A stretch of 64,000 nt of DNA from NCBI GenBank assembly GCA_039707655.1, contig CM077673.1, forward strand, positions 7,016,001 to 7,080,000, written 5' to 3'. Positions within the stretch are counted from its first letter, which is position 1. Every line of letters starts with the position of its first letter. The stretch is from Elymus sibiricus. Lineage: Eukaryota; Streptophyta; Magnoliopsida; Poales; Poaceae. Position numbers and translations under genes: made by a program. Below are positions 50,476 to 63,589 of this stretch, piece by piece. The notes beneath the pieces are model-generated. The model did no database searches and was not told where the DNA came from. It saw nothing but the letters and a program-made list of their open reading frames with translations.

Positions 50476-52011
50476 TTCTAGTTTTGGCAAGGTCCCCGTA
50501 ACCGCACCCCGGGCTTCCCCGAACGTTCGGACGACCACGACTACCGAAAAACAGTGAATGATAGCATAGAAATCTGGTCAGAATGGACAAAATCTGCGAG
50601 TTTTGGCAAGGTCCCATAAGCGAACCCCGGAGATCCCCGAACATTTGGATCGCCCCGGGACCCAAAATGAGTGAGTAATAGCATAGAAAACTGGTAAGAT
50701 GGGACCAAATCTGCGAGTTTTTGCGAGGTCCCCGTAACCGGACCCCGGGCTTCCCCGAACATTCAGATGACTACGACAACCAAAAAAGAGTGAATAATTG
50801 CATAGAAAACTGGTTAGAATGGACCAAATCTGCGAGTTTTTGCGAGGTCCCCGTAACCGGATCCCGGGCATCCCCAAATCTTGGGACGACCACGACAACC
50901 AAAAATAGTGAATAATAGCACAGAAAACTGGTAAAATGGACCAAATCTGCGAGTTTTGGCCAGGTCCCCGTATGCGGACCCCCGTGTTCCCGGGACGTTT
51001 GGATCGCCCCGGGACCCAAAATTAGTGAGTAATAGCATAGAAAACTGGCCGGGACACACAAAATCTGCTAGTTTTGGCGAGGTCCCCGTAACCGCACCCC
51101 GGGCTTCCCCGAACGTTCGGATGACCACAACTACCGAAAAACAGTGAATGATAGCATAGAAATCTGGTCAGAATGGACAAAATCTGCGAGTTTTGGCGAG
51201 GTCCCCGTAAGCGGACCCTGGGGTTCCCCGAACATTTGGATCGCCCCGAGACCGAAAATCAATGAGTAATAGCATACAAAACTGGCCGAAACGGAAAAAA
51301 TCTGCGAGTTTTGGCGAGGTCCACGTAACCGCACCCCGGGCTTCCCCGAACGTTCGGACGACCACGACTACCAAAAACCAGTGAATAATAGCAAAGAAAA
51401 CTGGTAGGAATGGACCAAATCTGCGAGTTTTGGCCAGGTCCCCGTATGCGGACCCCGGGGTTCCCCGGACGTTTGGATCGCCCCGGGACCAAAATTAGTG
51501 AGTAATAGCATAAAAAACTAGCCGGGACACACAAAATCTGCTAGTTTTGGCGAGGTCCCCGTAACCGCACCCCGGGCTTCCCCGAACGTTCGGACGACCA
51601 CGACTACCGAAAAACAGTGAATGATAGCATAGAAATCTGGTCAGAATGGACAAAATCTGCGAGTTTTGGCAAGGTCCACGTAAGCGTACCCTGGGGTTCC
51701 CCGAACATTTGGATCGCCCCGAGACCGAAAATCAATGAGTAATAGCATACAAAACTGGCCGAAACGGAAAAAATCTGCGAGTTTTGGCGAGGTCCACGTA
51801 ACCGCACCCCGGGCTTCCCCGAACGTTCGGACGACCACGACTACCAAAAACCAGTGAATAATAGCATAGAAAACTGGTAGGAATGGACCAAATCTGCGAG
51901 TTTTGGCCAGGTCCCCGTATGCGGACCCCGGGGTTCCCCGGACGTTTGGATCGCCCCGGGACCAAAATTAGTGAGTAATAGCAAAAAAAACTAGCCGGGA
52001 CACACAAAATC
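50476..52011 (+). repeat. 13-mer HOR, 1536 bp, tandem copy 2 of 5
   Basis: Same order. Marks: AGCAAAGAAAAC in the D near 51391, a mosaic B at 51539 and a C with GTAAGCGTACCC at 51658, matching 48467-48703 at a distance of 3072 bp. Confidence 0.92.
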
Positions 52012-53547
52012 TTCTAGTTTTGGCAAGGTCCCCGTAACCGCACCCCGGGCTTCCCCGAACGTTCGGACGACCACGACTACCGAAAAACAGTGAATGATAG
52101 CATAGAAATCTGGTCAGAATGGACAAAATCTGCGAGTTTTGGCAAGGTCCCATAAGCGAACCCCGGAGATCCCCGAACATTTGGATCGCCCCGGGACCCA
52201 AAATGAGTGAGTAATAGCATAGAAAACTGGTAAGATGGGACCAAATCTGCGAGTTTTTGCGAGGTCCCCGTAACCGGACCCCGGGCTTCCCCGAACATTC
52301 AGATGACTACGACAACCAAAAAAGAGTGAATAATTGCATAGAAAACTGGTTAGAATGGACCAAATCTTCGAGTTTTTGCGAGGTCCCCGTAACCGGATCC
52401 CGGGCATCCCCAAATCTTGGGACGACCACGACAACCAAAAATAGTGAATAATAGCACAGAAAACTGGTAAAATGGACCAAATCTGCGAGTTTTGGCCAGG
52501 TCCCCGTATGCGGACCCCCGTGTTCCCGGGACGTTTGGATCGCCCCGGGACCCAAAATTAGTGAGTAATAGCATAGAAAACTGGCCGGGACACACAAAAT
52601 CTGCTAGTTTTGGCGAGGTCCCCGTAACCGCACCCCGGGCTTCCCCGAACGTTCGGATGACCACAACTACCGAAAAACAGTGAATGATAGCATAGAAATC
52701 TGGTCAGAATGGACAAAATCAGCGAGTTTTGGCGAGGTCCCCGTAAGCGGACCCTGGGGTTCCCCGAACATTTGGATCGCCCCGAGACCGAAAATCAATG
52801 AGTAATAGCATACAAAACTGGCCGAAACGGAAAAAATCTGCGAGTTTTGGCGAGGTCCACGTAACCGCACCCCGGGCTTCCCCGAACGTTCGGACGACCA
52901 CGACTACCAAAAACCAGTGAATAATAGCATAGAAAACTGGTAGGAATGGACCAAATCTGCGAGTTTTGGCCAGGTCCCCGTATGCGGACCCCGGGGTTCC
53001 CCGGACGTTTGGATCGCCCCGGGACCAAAATTAGTGAGTAATAGCATAAAAAACTAGCCGGGACACACAAAATCTGCTAGTTTTGGCGAGGTCCCCGTAA
53101 CCGCACCCCGGGCTTCCCCGAACGTTCGGATGACCACAACTACCGAAAAACAGTGAATGATAGCATAGAAATCTGGTCAGAATGGACAAAATCTGCGAGT
53201 TTTGGCGAGGTCCCCGTAAGCGGACCCTGGGGTTCCCCGAACATTTGGATCGCCCCGAGACCGAAAATCAATGAGTAATAGCATACAAAACTGGCCGAAA
53301 CGGAAAAAATCTGCGAGTTTTGGCGAGGTCCACGTAACCGCACCCCGGGCTTCCCCGAACGTTCGGACGACCACGACTACCAAAAACCAGTGAATAATAG
53401 CATAGAAAACTGGTAGGAATGGACCAAATCTGCGAGTTTTGGCCAGGTCCCCGTATGCGGACCCCGGGGTTCCCCGGACGTTTGGATCGCCCCGGGACCA
53501 AAATTAGTGAGTAATAGCAAAAAAAACTAGCCGGGACACACAAAATC
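52012..53547 (+). repeat. 13-mer HOR, 1536 bp, tandem copy 3 of 5
   Basis: Same order. It carries the AAATCTTCGAG (52367) and AAATCAGCGAG (52721) marks of copy 1, so copies 1 and 3 are closer to each other than to copy 2. Confidence 0.92.
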
Positions 53548-55083
53548 TTCTAGTTTTGGCAAGGTCCCCGTAACCGCACCCCGGGCTTCCCCGAACGTTC
53601 GGACGACCACGACTACCGAAAAACAGTGAATGATAGCATAGAAATCTGGTCAGAATGGACAAAATCTGCGAGTTTTGGCAAGGTCCCATAAGCGAACCCC
53701 GGAGATCCCCGAACATTTGGATCGCCCCGGGACCCAAAATGAGTGAGTAATAGCATAGAAAACTGGTAAGATGGGACCAAATCTGCGAGTTTTTGCGAGG
53801 TCCCCGTAACCGGACCCCGGGCTTCCCCGAACATTCAGATGACTACGACAACCAAAAAAGAGTGAATAATTGCATAGAAAACTGGTTAGAATGGACCAAA
53901 TCTGCGAGTTTTTGCGAGGTCCCCGTAACCGGATCCCGGGCATCCCCAAATCTTGGGACGACCACGACAACCAAAAATAGTGAATAATAGCACAGAAAAC
54001 TGGTAAAATGGACCAAATCTGCGAGTTTTGGCCAGGTCCCCGTATGCGGACCCCCGTGTTCCCGGGACGTTTGGATCGCCCCGGGACCCAAAATTAGTGA
54101 GTAATAGCATAGAAAACTGGCCGGGACACACAAAATCTGCTAGTTTTGGCGAGGTCCCCGTAACCGCACCCCGGGCTTCCCCGAACGTTCGGATGACCAC
54201 AACTACCGAAAAACAGTGAATGATAGCATAGAAATCTGGTCAGAATGGACAAAATCTGCGAGTTTTGGCGAGGTCCCCGTAAGCGGACCCTGGGGTTCCC
54301 CGAACATTTGGATCGCCCCGAGACCGAAAATCAATGAGTAATAGCATACAAAACTGGCCGAAACGGAAAAAATCTGCGAGTTTTGGCGAGGTCCACGTAA
54401 CCGCACCCCGGGCTTCCCCGAACGTTCGGACGACCACGACTACCAAAAACCAGTGAATAATAGCAAAGAAAACTGGTAGGAATGGACCAAATCTGCGAGT
54501 TTTGGCCAGGTCCCCGTATGCGGACCCCGGGGTTCCCCGGACGTTTGGATCGCCCCGGGACCAAAATTAGTGAGTAATAGCATAAAAAACTAGCCGGGAC
54601 ACACAAAATCTGCTAGTTTTGGCGAGGTCCCCGTAACCGCACCCCGGGCTTCCCCGAACGTTCGGATGACCACAACTACCGAAAAACAGTGAATGATAGC
54701 ATAGAAATCTGGTCAGAATGGACAAAATCTGCGAGTTTTGGCGAGGTCCCCGTAAGCGGACCCTGGGGTTCCCCGAACATTTGGATCGCCCCGAGACCGA
54801 AAATCAATGAGTAATAGCATACAAAACTGGCCGAAACGGAAAAAATCTGCGAGTTTTGGCGAGGTCCACGTAACCGCACCCCGGGCTTCCCCGAACGTTC
54901 GGACGACCACGACTACCAAAAACCAGTGAATAATAGCATAGAAAACTGGTAGGAATGGACCAAATCTGCGAGTTTTGGCCAGGTCCCCGTATGCGGACCC
55001 CGGGGTTCCCCGGACGTTTGGATCGCCCCGGGACCAAAATTAGTGAGTAATAGCAAAAAAAACTAGCCGGGACACACAAAATC
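53548..55083 (+). repeat. 13-mer HOR, 1536 bp, tandem copy 4 of 5
   Basis: Same order. It shares AGCAAAGAAAAC (near 54463) with copy 2 but lacks the GTAAGCGTACCC mosaic. It has the ordinary B (54611) and C (54730). Confidence 0.92.
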
Positions 55084-56619
55084 TTCTAGTTTTGGCAAGG
55101 TCCCCGTAACCGCACCCCGGGCTTCCCCGAACGTTCGGACGACCACGACTACCGAAAAACAGTGAATGATAGCATAGAAATCTGGTCAGAATGGACAAAA
55201 TCTGCGAGTTTTGGCAAGGTCCCATAAGCGAACCCCGGAGATCCCCGAACATTTGGATCGCCCCGGGACCCAAAATGAGTGAGTAATAGCATAGAAAACT
55301 GGTAAGATGGGACCAAATCTGCGAGTTTTTGCGAGGTCCCCGTAACCGGACCCCGGGCTTCCCCGAACATTCAGATGACTACGACAACCAAAAAAGAGTG
55401 AATAATTGCATAGAAAACTGGTTAGAATGGACCAAATCTGCGAGTTTTTGCGAGGTCCCCGTAACCGGATCCCGGGCATCCCCAAATCTTGGGACGACCA
55501 CGACAACCAAAAATAGTGAATAATAGCACAGAAAACTGGTAAAATGGACCAAATCTGCGAGTTTTGGCCAGGTCCCCTTATGCGGACCCCCGTGTTCCCG
55601 GGACGTTTGGATCGCCCCGGGACCCAAAATTAGTGAGTAATAGCATAGAAAACTGGCCGGGACACACAAAATCTGCTAGTTTTGGCGAGGTCCCCGTAAC
55701 CGCACCCCGGGCTTCCCCGAACGTTCGGATGACCACAACTACCGAAAAACAGTGAATGATAGCATAGAAATCTGGTCAGAATGGACAAAATCTGCGAGTT
55801 TTGGCGAGGTCCCCGTAAGCGGACCGTGGGGTTCCCCGAACATTTGGATCGCCCCGAGACCGAAAATCAATGAGTAATAGCATACAAAACTGGCCGAAAC
55901 GGAAAAAATCTGCGAGTTTTGGCGAGGTCCACGTAACCGCACCCCGGGCTTCCCCGAACGTTCGGACGACCACGACTACCAAAAACCAGTGAATAATAGC
56001 ATAGAAAACTGGTAGGAATGGACCAAATCTGCGAGTTTTGGCCAGGTCCCCGTATGCGGACCCCGGGGTTCCCCGGACGTTTGGATCACCCCGGGACCAA
56101 AATTAGTGAGTAATAGCATAAAAAACTAGCTGGGACACACAAAATCTGCTAGTTTTGGCGAGGTCCCCGTAACCGCACCCCGGGCTTCCCCGAACGTTCG
56201 GATGACCACAACTACCGAAAAACAGTGAATGATAGCATAGAAATCTGGTCAGAATGGACAAAATCTGCGAGTTTTGGCGAGGTCCCCGTAAGCGGACCCT
56301 GGGGTTCCCCGAACATTTGGATCGCCCCGAGACCGAAAATCAATGAGTAATAGCATACAAAACTGGCCGAAACGGAAAAAATCTGCGAGTTTTGGCGAGG
56401 TCCACGTAACCGCACCCCGGGCTTCCCCGAACGTTCGGACGACCACGACTACCAAAAACCAGTGAATAATAGCATAGAAAACTAGTAGGAATGGACCAAA
56501 TCTGCGAGTTTTGGCCAGGTCCCCGTATGCGGACCCCGGGGTTCCCCGGACGTTTGGATCGCCCCGGGACCAAAATTAGTGAGTAATAGCAAAAAAAACT
56601 AGCCGGGACACACAAAATC
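55084..56619 (+). repeat. 13-mer HOR, 1536 bp, tandem copy 5 of 5
   Basis: Same order, with more private changes than the other copies: GGTCCCCTTATGCGG in H (55556), GGACCGTGGGG in C (near 55825), GGATCACCCCGGG (near 56088), CTAGCTGGGAC and AAACTAGTAGG. It is the last G-H unit in the window. Confidence 0.9.
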
Positions 56620-57682
56620 TTCTAGTTTTGGCGAGGTCCCCGTAACCGCACCCCGGGCTTCCCCGAACGTTCGGACGACCACGACTACCGAAAAACAGTG
56701 AATGATAGCATAGAAATCTGGTCAGAATGGACAAAATCTGCGAGTTTTGGCAAGGTCCCATAAGCGAACCCCGGAGATCCCCGAACATTTGGATCGCCCC
56801 GGGACCCAAAATGAGTGAGTAATAGCATAGAAAACTGGTAAGAAGGGACCAAATCTGCGAGTTTTTGCGAGGTCCCCGTAACCGGACCCCGGGCTTCCCC
56901 GAACATTCAGATGACTACGACAACCAAAAAAGAGTGAATAATTGCATACGAAACTGGCCGAAACGGAAAAAATCTGCGAGTTTTGGCGAGGTCCACGTAA
57001 CCGCACCCCGGGCTTCCCCGAACGTTCGGACGACCACGACTACCAAAAACCAGTGAATAATAGCATAGAAAACTGGTAGGAATGGACCAAATCTGCGAGT
57101 TTTGGCCAGGTCCCCGTATGCGGACCCCGGGGTTCCCCGGACGTTTGGATCGCCCCGGGACCAAAATTAGTGAGTAATAGCATAAAAAACTAGCCGGGAC
57201 ACACAAAATCTGCTAGTTTTGGCGAGGCCCCGTAACCGCACCCCGGGCTTCCCCGAACGTTCGGATGACCACAACTACCGAAAAACAGTGAATGATAGCA
57301 TAGAAATCTGGTCAGAATGGACAAAATCTGCGAGTTTTCGCGAGGTCCACGTAAGCGGACCCTGGGGTTCCCCGAACATTTGGATCGCCCTGAGACCGAA
57401 AATCAATGAGTAATAGCATACAAAACTGGCCGAAACGGAAAAAATCTGCGAGTTTTGGCGAGGTCCACGTAACCGCACCCCGGGCTTCCCCGAACGTTCG
57501 GACGACCACGACTACCAAAAACCAGTGAATAATAGCATAGAAAACTGGTAGGAATGGACCAAATCTGCGAGTTTTGGCCAGGTCCCCGTATGCGGACCCC
57601 GGGGTTCCCCGGACGTTTGGATCGCCCCGGGACCAAAATTAGTGAGTAATAGCAAAAAAAACTAGCCGGGACACACAACATC
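56620..57682 (+). repeat. 9-mer HOR, 1063 bp
   Basis: Order: B' E F D A, B C D A'. The F at 56856 has the CATACGAAACTGG mark. The C at 57329 starts GAGTTTTCGCGAGG, a mark shared with 58982, 61700 and 62763. Confidence 0.9.
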
Positions 57683-58272
57683 TTCTAGTTTTGGCGAGGT
57701 CCCGTAACCGCACCCCGGGCTTCCCCGAACGTTCGGACGACCACGACTACCGAAAAACAGTGAATGATAGCATAGAAATCTGGTCAGAATGGACAAAATC
57801 TGCGAGTTTTGGCAAGGTCCCATAAGCGAACCCCGGAGATCCCCGAACATTTGGATCGCCCCGGGACCCAAAATGAGTGAGTAATAGCATAGAAAACTGG
57901 TAAGAAGGGACCAAATCTGCGAGTTTTTGTGAGGTCCCCGTAACCGGACCCCGGGCTTCCCCGAACATTCAGATGACTACGACAACCAAAAAAGAGTGAA
58001 TAATTGCATACAAAACTGGCCGAAACGGAAAAAATCTGCGAGTTTTGGCGAGGTCCACGTAACCGCACCCCGGGCTTCCCCGAACGTTCGGACGACCACG
58101 ACTACCAAAAACCAGTGAATAATAGCATAGAAAACTGGTAGGAATGGACCAAATCTGCGAGTTTTGGCCAGGTCCCCGTATGCGGACCCCGGGGTTCCCC
58201 GGACGTTTGGATCGCCCCGGGACCAAAATTAGTGAGTAATAGCACAAAAAACTAGCCGGGACACACAAAATC
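57683..58272 (+). repeat. 5-mer HOR, 590 bp
   Basis: Order: B' E F D A''. B' has lost one C (GAGGTCCCGTAACC). The F at 57918 has TTTTTGTGAGG. The last A has AGCACAAAAAAC. The adjacent ACACAACATC change recurs at 63585. Confidence 0.9.
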
Positions 58273-59335
58273 TTCTAGTTTTGGCGAGGTCCCCGTAACC
58301 GCACCCCGGGCTTCCCCGAACGTTCGGACGACCACGACTACCGAAAAACAGTGAATGATAGCATAGAAATCTGGTCAGAATGGACAAAATCTGCGAGTTT
58401 TGGCAAGGTCCCATAAGCGAACCCCGGAGAGCCCCGAACATTTGGATCGCCCCGGGACCCAAAATGAGTGAGTAATAGCATAGAAAACTGGTAAGAAGGG
58501 ACCAAATCTGCGAGTTTTTGCGAGGTCCCCGTAACCGGACCCCGGGCTTCCCCGAACATTCAGATGACTACGACAACCAAAAAAGAGTGAATAATTGCAT
58601 ACGAAACTGGCCGAAACGGAAAAAATCTGCGAGTTTTGGCGAGGTCCACGTAACCGCACCCCGGGCTTCCCCGAACGTTCGGACGACCACGACTACCAAA
58701 AACCAGTGAATAATAGCATAGAAAACTGGTAGGAATGGACCAAATCTGCGAGTTTTGGCCAGGTCCCCGTATGCGGACCCCGGGGTTCCCCGGACGTTTG
58801 GATCGCCCCGGGACCAAAATTAGTGAGTAATAGCATAAAAAACTAGCCGGGACACACAAAATCTGCTAGTTTTGGCGAGGCCCCGTAACCGCACCCCGGG
58901 CTTCCCCGAACGTTCGGATGACCACAACTACCGAAAAACAGTGAATGATAGCATAGAAATCTGGTCAGAATGGACAAAATCTGCGAGTTTTCGCGAGGTC
59001 CACGTAAGCGGACCCTGGGGTTCCCCGAACATTTGGATCGCCCTGAGACCGAAAATCAATGAGTAATAGCATACAAAACTGGCCGAAACGGAAAAAATCT
59101 GCGAGTTTTGGCGAGGTCCACGTAACCGCACCCCGGGCTTCCCCGAACGTTCGGACGACCACGACTACCAAAAACCAGTGAATAATAGCATAGAAAACTG
59201 GTAGGAATGGACCAAATCTGCGAGTTTTGGCCAGGTCCCCGTATGCGGACCCCGGGGTTCCCCGGACGTTTGGATCGCCCCGGGACCAAAATTAGTGAGT
59301 AATAGCAAAAAAAACTAGCCGGGACACACAAAATC
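58273..59335 (+). repeat. 9-mer HOR, 1063 bp
   Basis: Order: B' E F D A, B C D A'. Together with the preceding 5-mer it forms a 14-mer that repeats at a distance of about 1654 bp. Confidence 0.9.
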
Positions 59336-59926
59336 TTCTAGTTTTGGCGAGGTCCCCGTAACCGCACCCCGGGCTTCCCCGAACGTTCAGACGACCACGA
59401 CTACCGAAAAACAGTGAATGATAGCATAGAAATCTGGTCAGAATGGACAAAATCTGCGAGTTTTGGCAAGGTCCCATAAGCGAACCCCGGAGATCCCCGA
59501 ACATTTGGATCGCCCCGGGACCCAAAATGAGTGAGTAATAGCATAGAAAACTGGTAAGAAGGGACCAAATCTGCGAGTTTTTGTGAGGTCCCCGTAACCG
59601 GACCCCGGGCTTCCCCGAACATTCAGATGACTACGACAACCAAAAAAGAGTGAATAATTGCATACAAAACTGGCCGAAACGGAAAAAATCTGCGAGTTTT
59701 GGCGAGGTCCACGTAACCGCACCCCGGGCTTCCCCGAACGTTCGGACGACCACGACTACCAAAAACCAGTGAATAATAGCATAGAAAACTGGTAGGAATT
59801 GACCAAATCTGCGAGTTTTGGCCAGGTCCCCGTATGCGGACCCCGGGGTTCCCCGGACGTTTGGATCGCCCCGGGACCAAAATTAGTGAGTAATAGCACA
59901 AAAAACTAGCCGGGACACACAAAATC
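59336..59926 (+). repeat. 5-mer HOR, 591 bp
   Basis: Order: B' E F D A''. The F at 59572 has TTTTTGTGAGG and the last A has AGCACAAAAAAC, as in the 5-mer 1654 bp upstream. B' has GTTCAGACGACC. Confidence 0.9.
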
Positions 59927-60990
59927 TTCTAGTTTTGGCGAGGTCCCCGTAACCGCACCCCGGGCTTCCCCGAACGTTCGGACGACCACGACTACCGAAA
60001 AACAGTGAATGATAGCATAGAAATCTGGTCAGAATGGACAAAATCTGCGAGTTTTGGCAAGGTCCCATAAGCGAACCCCGGAGATCCCCGAACATTTGGA
60101 TCGCCCCGGGACCCAAAATGAGTGAGTAATAGCATAGAAAACTGGTAAGAAGGGACCAAATCTGCGAGTTTTTGCGAGGTCCCCGTAACCGGACCCCGGG
60201 CTTCCCCGAACATTCAGATGACTACGACAACCAAAAAAGAGTGAATAATTGCATACGAAACTGGCCGAAACGGAAAAAATCTGCGAGTTTTGGCGAGGTC
60301 CACGTAACCGCACCCCGGGCTTCCCCGAACGTTCGGACGACCACGACTACCAAAAACCAGTGAATAATAGCATAGAAAACTGGTAGGAATGGACCAAATC
60401 TGCGAGTTTTGGCCAGGTCCCCGTATGCGGACCCCGGGGTTCCCCGGACGTTTGGATCGCCCCGGGACCAAAATTAGTGAGTAATAGCATAAAAAACTAG
60501 CCGGGACACACAAAATCTGCTAGTTTTGGCGAGGTCCCCGTAACCGCACCCCGGGCTTCCCCGAACGTTCGGATGACCACAACTACCGAAAAACAGTGAA
60601 TGATAGCATAAAAATCTGGTCAGAATGGACAAAATCTGCGAGTTTTGGCGAGGTCCCCGTAAGCGGACCCTGGGGTTCCCCGAACATTTGGATCGCCCCG
60701 AGACCGAAAATCAATGAGTAATAGCATACAAAACTGGCCGAAACGGAAAAAATCTGCGAGTTTTGGCGAGGTCCACGTAACCGCACCCCGGGCTTCCCCG
60801 AACGTTCGGACGACCACGACTACCAAAAACCAGTGAATAATAGCATAGAAAACTGGTAGGAATGGACCAAATCTGCGAGTTTTGGCCAGGTCCCCGTATG
60901 CGGACCCCGGGGTTCCCCGGACGTTTGGATCGCCCCGGGACCAAAATTAGTGAGTAATAGCACAAAAAACTAGCCGGGACACACAAAATC
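59927..60990 (+). repeat. 9-mer HOR, 1064 bp
   Basis: Order: B' E F D A, B C D A''. The B (60518) is the 119 bp form with ATAGCATAAAAATC. The A at 60874 has AGCACAAAAAAC. Confidence 0.9.
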
Positions 60991-62053
60991 TTCTAGTTTT
61001 GGCGAGGTCCCCGTAACCGCACCCCGGGCTTCCCCGAACGTTCGGACGACCACGACTACCGAAAAACAGTGAATGATAGCATAGAAATCTGGTCAGAATG
61101 GACAAAATCTGCGAGTTTTGGCAAGGTCCCATAAGCGAACCCCGGAGATCCCCGAACATTTGGATCGCCCCGGGACCCAAAATGAGTGAGTAATAGCATA
61201 GAAAACTGGTAAGAAGGGACCAAATCTGCGAGTTTTTGCGAGGTCCCCGTAACCGGACCCCGGGCTTCCCCGAACATTCAGATGACTACGACAACCAAAA
61301 AAGAGTGAATAATTGCATACGAAACTGGCCGAAACGGAAAAAATCTGCGAGTTTTGGCGAGGTCCACGTAACCGCACCCCGGGCTTCCCCGAACGTTCGG
61401 ACGACCACGACTACCAAAAACCAGTGAATAATAGCATAGAAAACTGGTAGGAATGGACCAAATCTGCGAGTTTTGGCCAGGTCCCCGTATGCGGACCCCG
61501 GGGTTCCCCGGACGTTTGGATCGCCCCGGGACCAAAATTAGTGAGTAATAGCATAAAAAACTAGCCGGGACACACAAAATCTGCTAGTTTTGGCGAGGCC
61601 CCGTAACCGCACCCCGGGCTTCCCCGAACGTTCGGATGACCACAACTACCGAAAAACAGTGAATGATAGCATAGAAATCTGGTCAGAATGGACAAAATCT
61701 GCGAGTTTTCGCGAGGTCCACGTAAGCGGACCCTGGGGTTCCCCGAACATTTGGATCGCCCTGAGACCGAAAATCAATGAGTAATAGCATACAAAACTGG
61801 CCGAAACGGAAAAAATCTGCGAGTTTTGGCGAGGTCCACGTAAACGCACCCCGGGCTTCCCCGAACGTTCGGACGACCACGACTACCAAAAACCAGTGAA
61901 TAATAGCATAGAAAACTGGTAGGAATGGACCAAATCTGCGAGTTTTGGCCAGGTCCCCGTATGCGGACCCCGGGGTTCCCCGGACGTTTGGATCGCCCCG
62001 GGACCAAAATTAGTGAGTAATAGCAAAAAAAACTAGCCGGGACACACAAAATC
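60991..62053 (+). repeat. 9-mer HOR, 1063 bp
   Basis: Order: B' E F D A, B C D A'. The C (61700) has GAGTTTTCGCGAGG. The D (61818) has the private GTAAACGCACC. Confidence 0.9.
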
Positions 62054-63589
62054 TTCTAGTTTTGGCGAGGTCCCCGTAACCGCACCCCGGGCTTCCCCGA
62101 ACGTTCGGACGACCACGACTACCGAAAAACAGTGAATGATAGCATAGAAATCTGGTCAGAATGGACAAAATCTGCGAGTTTTGGCAAGGTCCCATAAGCG
62201 AACCCCGGAGATCCCCGAACATTTGGATCGCCCCGGGACCCAAAATGAGTGAGTAATAGCATAGAAAACTGGTAAGAAGGGACCAAATCTGCGAGTTTTT
62301 GCGAGGTCCCCGTAACCGGACCCCGGGCTTCCCCGAACATTCAGATGACTACGACAACCAAAAAAGAGTGAATAATTGCATACGAAACTGGCCGAAACGG
62401 AAAAAATCTGCGAGTTTTGGCGAGGTCCACGTAACCGCACCCCGGGCTTCCCCGAACGTTCGGACGACCACGACTACCAAAAACCAGTGAATAATAGCAT
62501 AGAAAACTGGTAGGAATGGACCAAATCTGCGAGTTTTGGCCAGGTCCCCGTATGCGGACCCCGGGGTTCCCCGGACGTTTGGATCGCCCCGGGACCAAAA
62601 TTAGTGAGTAATAGCATAAAAAACTAGCCGGGACACACAAAATCTGCTAGTTTTGGCGAGGCCCCGTAACCGCACCCCGGGCTTCCCCGAACGTTCGGAT
62701 GACCACAACTACCGAAAAACAGTGAATGATAGCATAGAAATCTGGTCAGAATGGACAAAATCTGCGAGTTTTCGCGAGGTCCACGTAAGCGGACCCTGGG
62801 GTTCCCCGAACATTTGGATCGCCCCGAGACCGAAAATCAATGAGTAATAGCATACAAAACTGGCCGAAACGGAAAAAATCTGCGAGTTTTGGCGAGGTCC
62901 ACGTAACCGCACCCCGGGCTTCCCCGAACGTTCGGACGACCACGACTACCAAAAACCAGTGAATAATAGCATAGAAAACTGGTAGGAATGGACCAAATCT
63001 GCGAGTTTTGGCCAGGTCCCCGTATGCGGACCCCGGTGTTCCCTGGACGTTTGGATCGCCCCGGGACCAAAATTAGTGAGTAATAGCATAAAAAACTAGC
63101 CGGGACACACAAAATCTGCTAGTTTTGGCGAGGTCCCCGTAACCGCACCCCGGGCTTCCCCGAACGTTCGGATGACCACAACTACCGAAAAACAGTGAAT
63201 GATAGCATAAAAATCTGGTCAGAATGGACAAAATCTGCGAGTTTTGGCGAGGTCCCCGTAAGCGGACCCTGGGGTTCCCCGAACATTTGGATCGCCCCGA
63301 GACCGAAAATCAATGAGTAATAGCATACAAAACTGGCCGAAACGGAAAAAATCTGCGAGTTTTGGCGAGGTCCACGTAACCGCACCCCGGGCTTCCCCGA
63401 ACGTTCGGACGACCACGACTACCAAAAACCAGTGAATAATAGCATAGAAAACTGGTAGGAATGGACCAAATCTGCGAGTTTTGGCCAGGTCCCCGTATGC
63501 GGACCCCGGGGTTCCCCGGACGTTTGGATCGCCCCGGGACCAAAATTAGTGAGTAATAGCAAAAAAAACTAGCCGGGACACACAACATC
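62054..63589 (+). repeat. 13-mer HOR without G-H, 1536 bp
   Basis: Order: B' E F D A, B C D A, B C D A'. It has the same length as the G-H 13-mer but a different composition: here the first A-B-C-D replaces G-H-B-C. The B at 63117 has the ATAGCATAAAAATC mark of 60518, so this unit is a 9-mer plus a B-C-D-A module. Confidence 0.9.
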
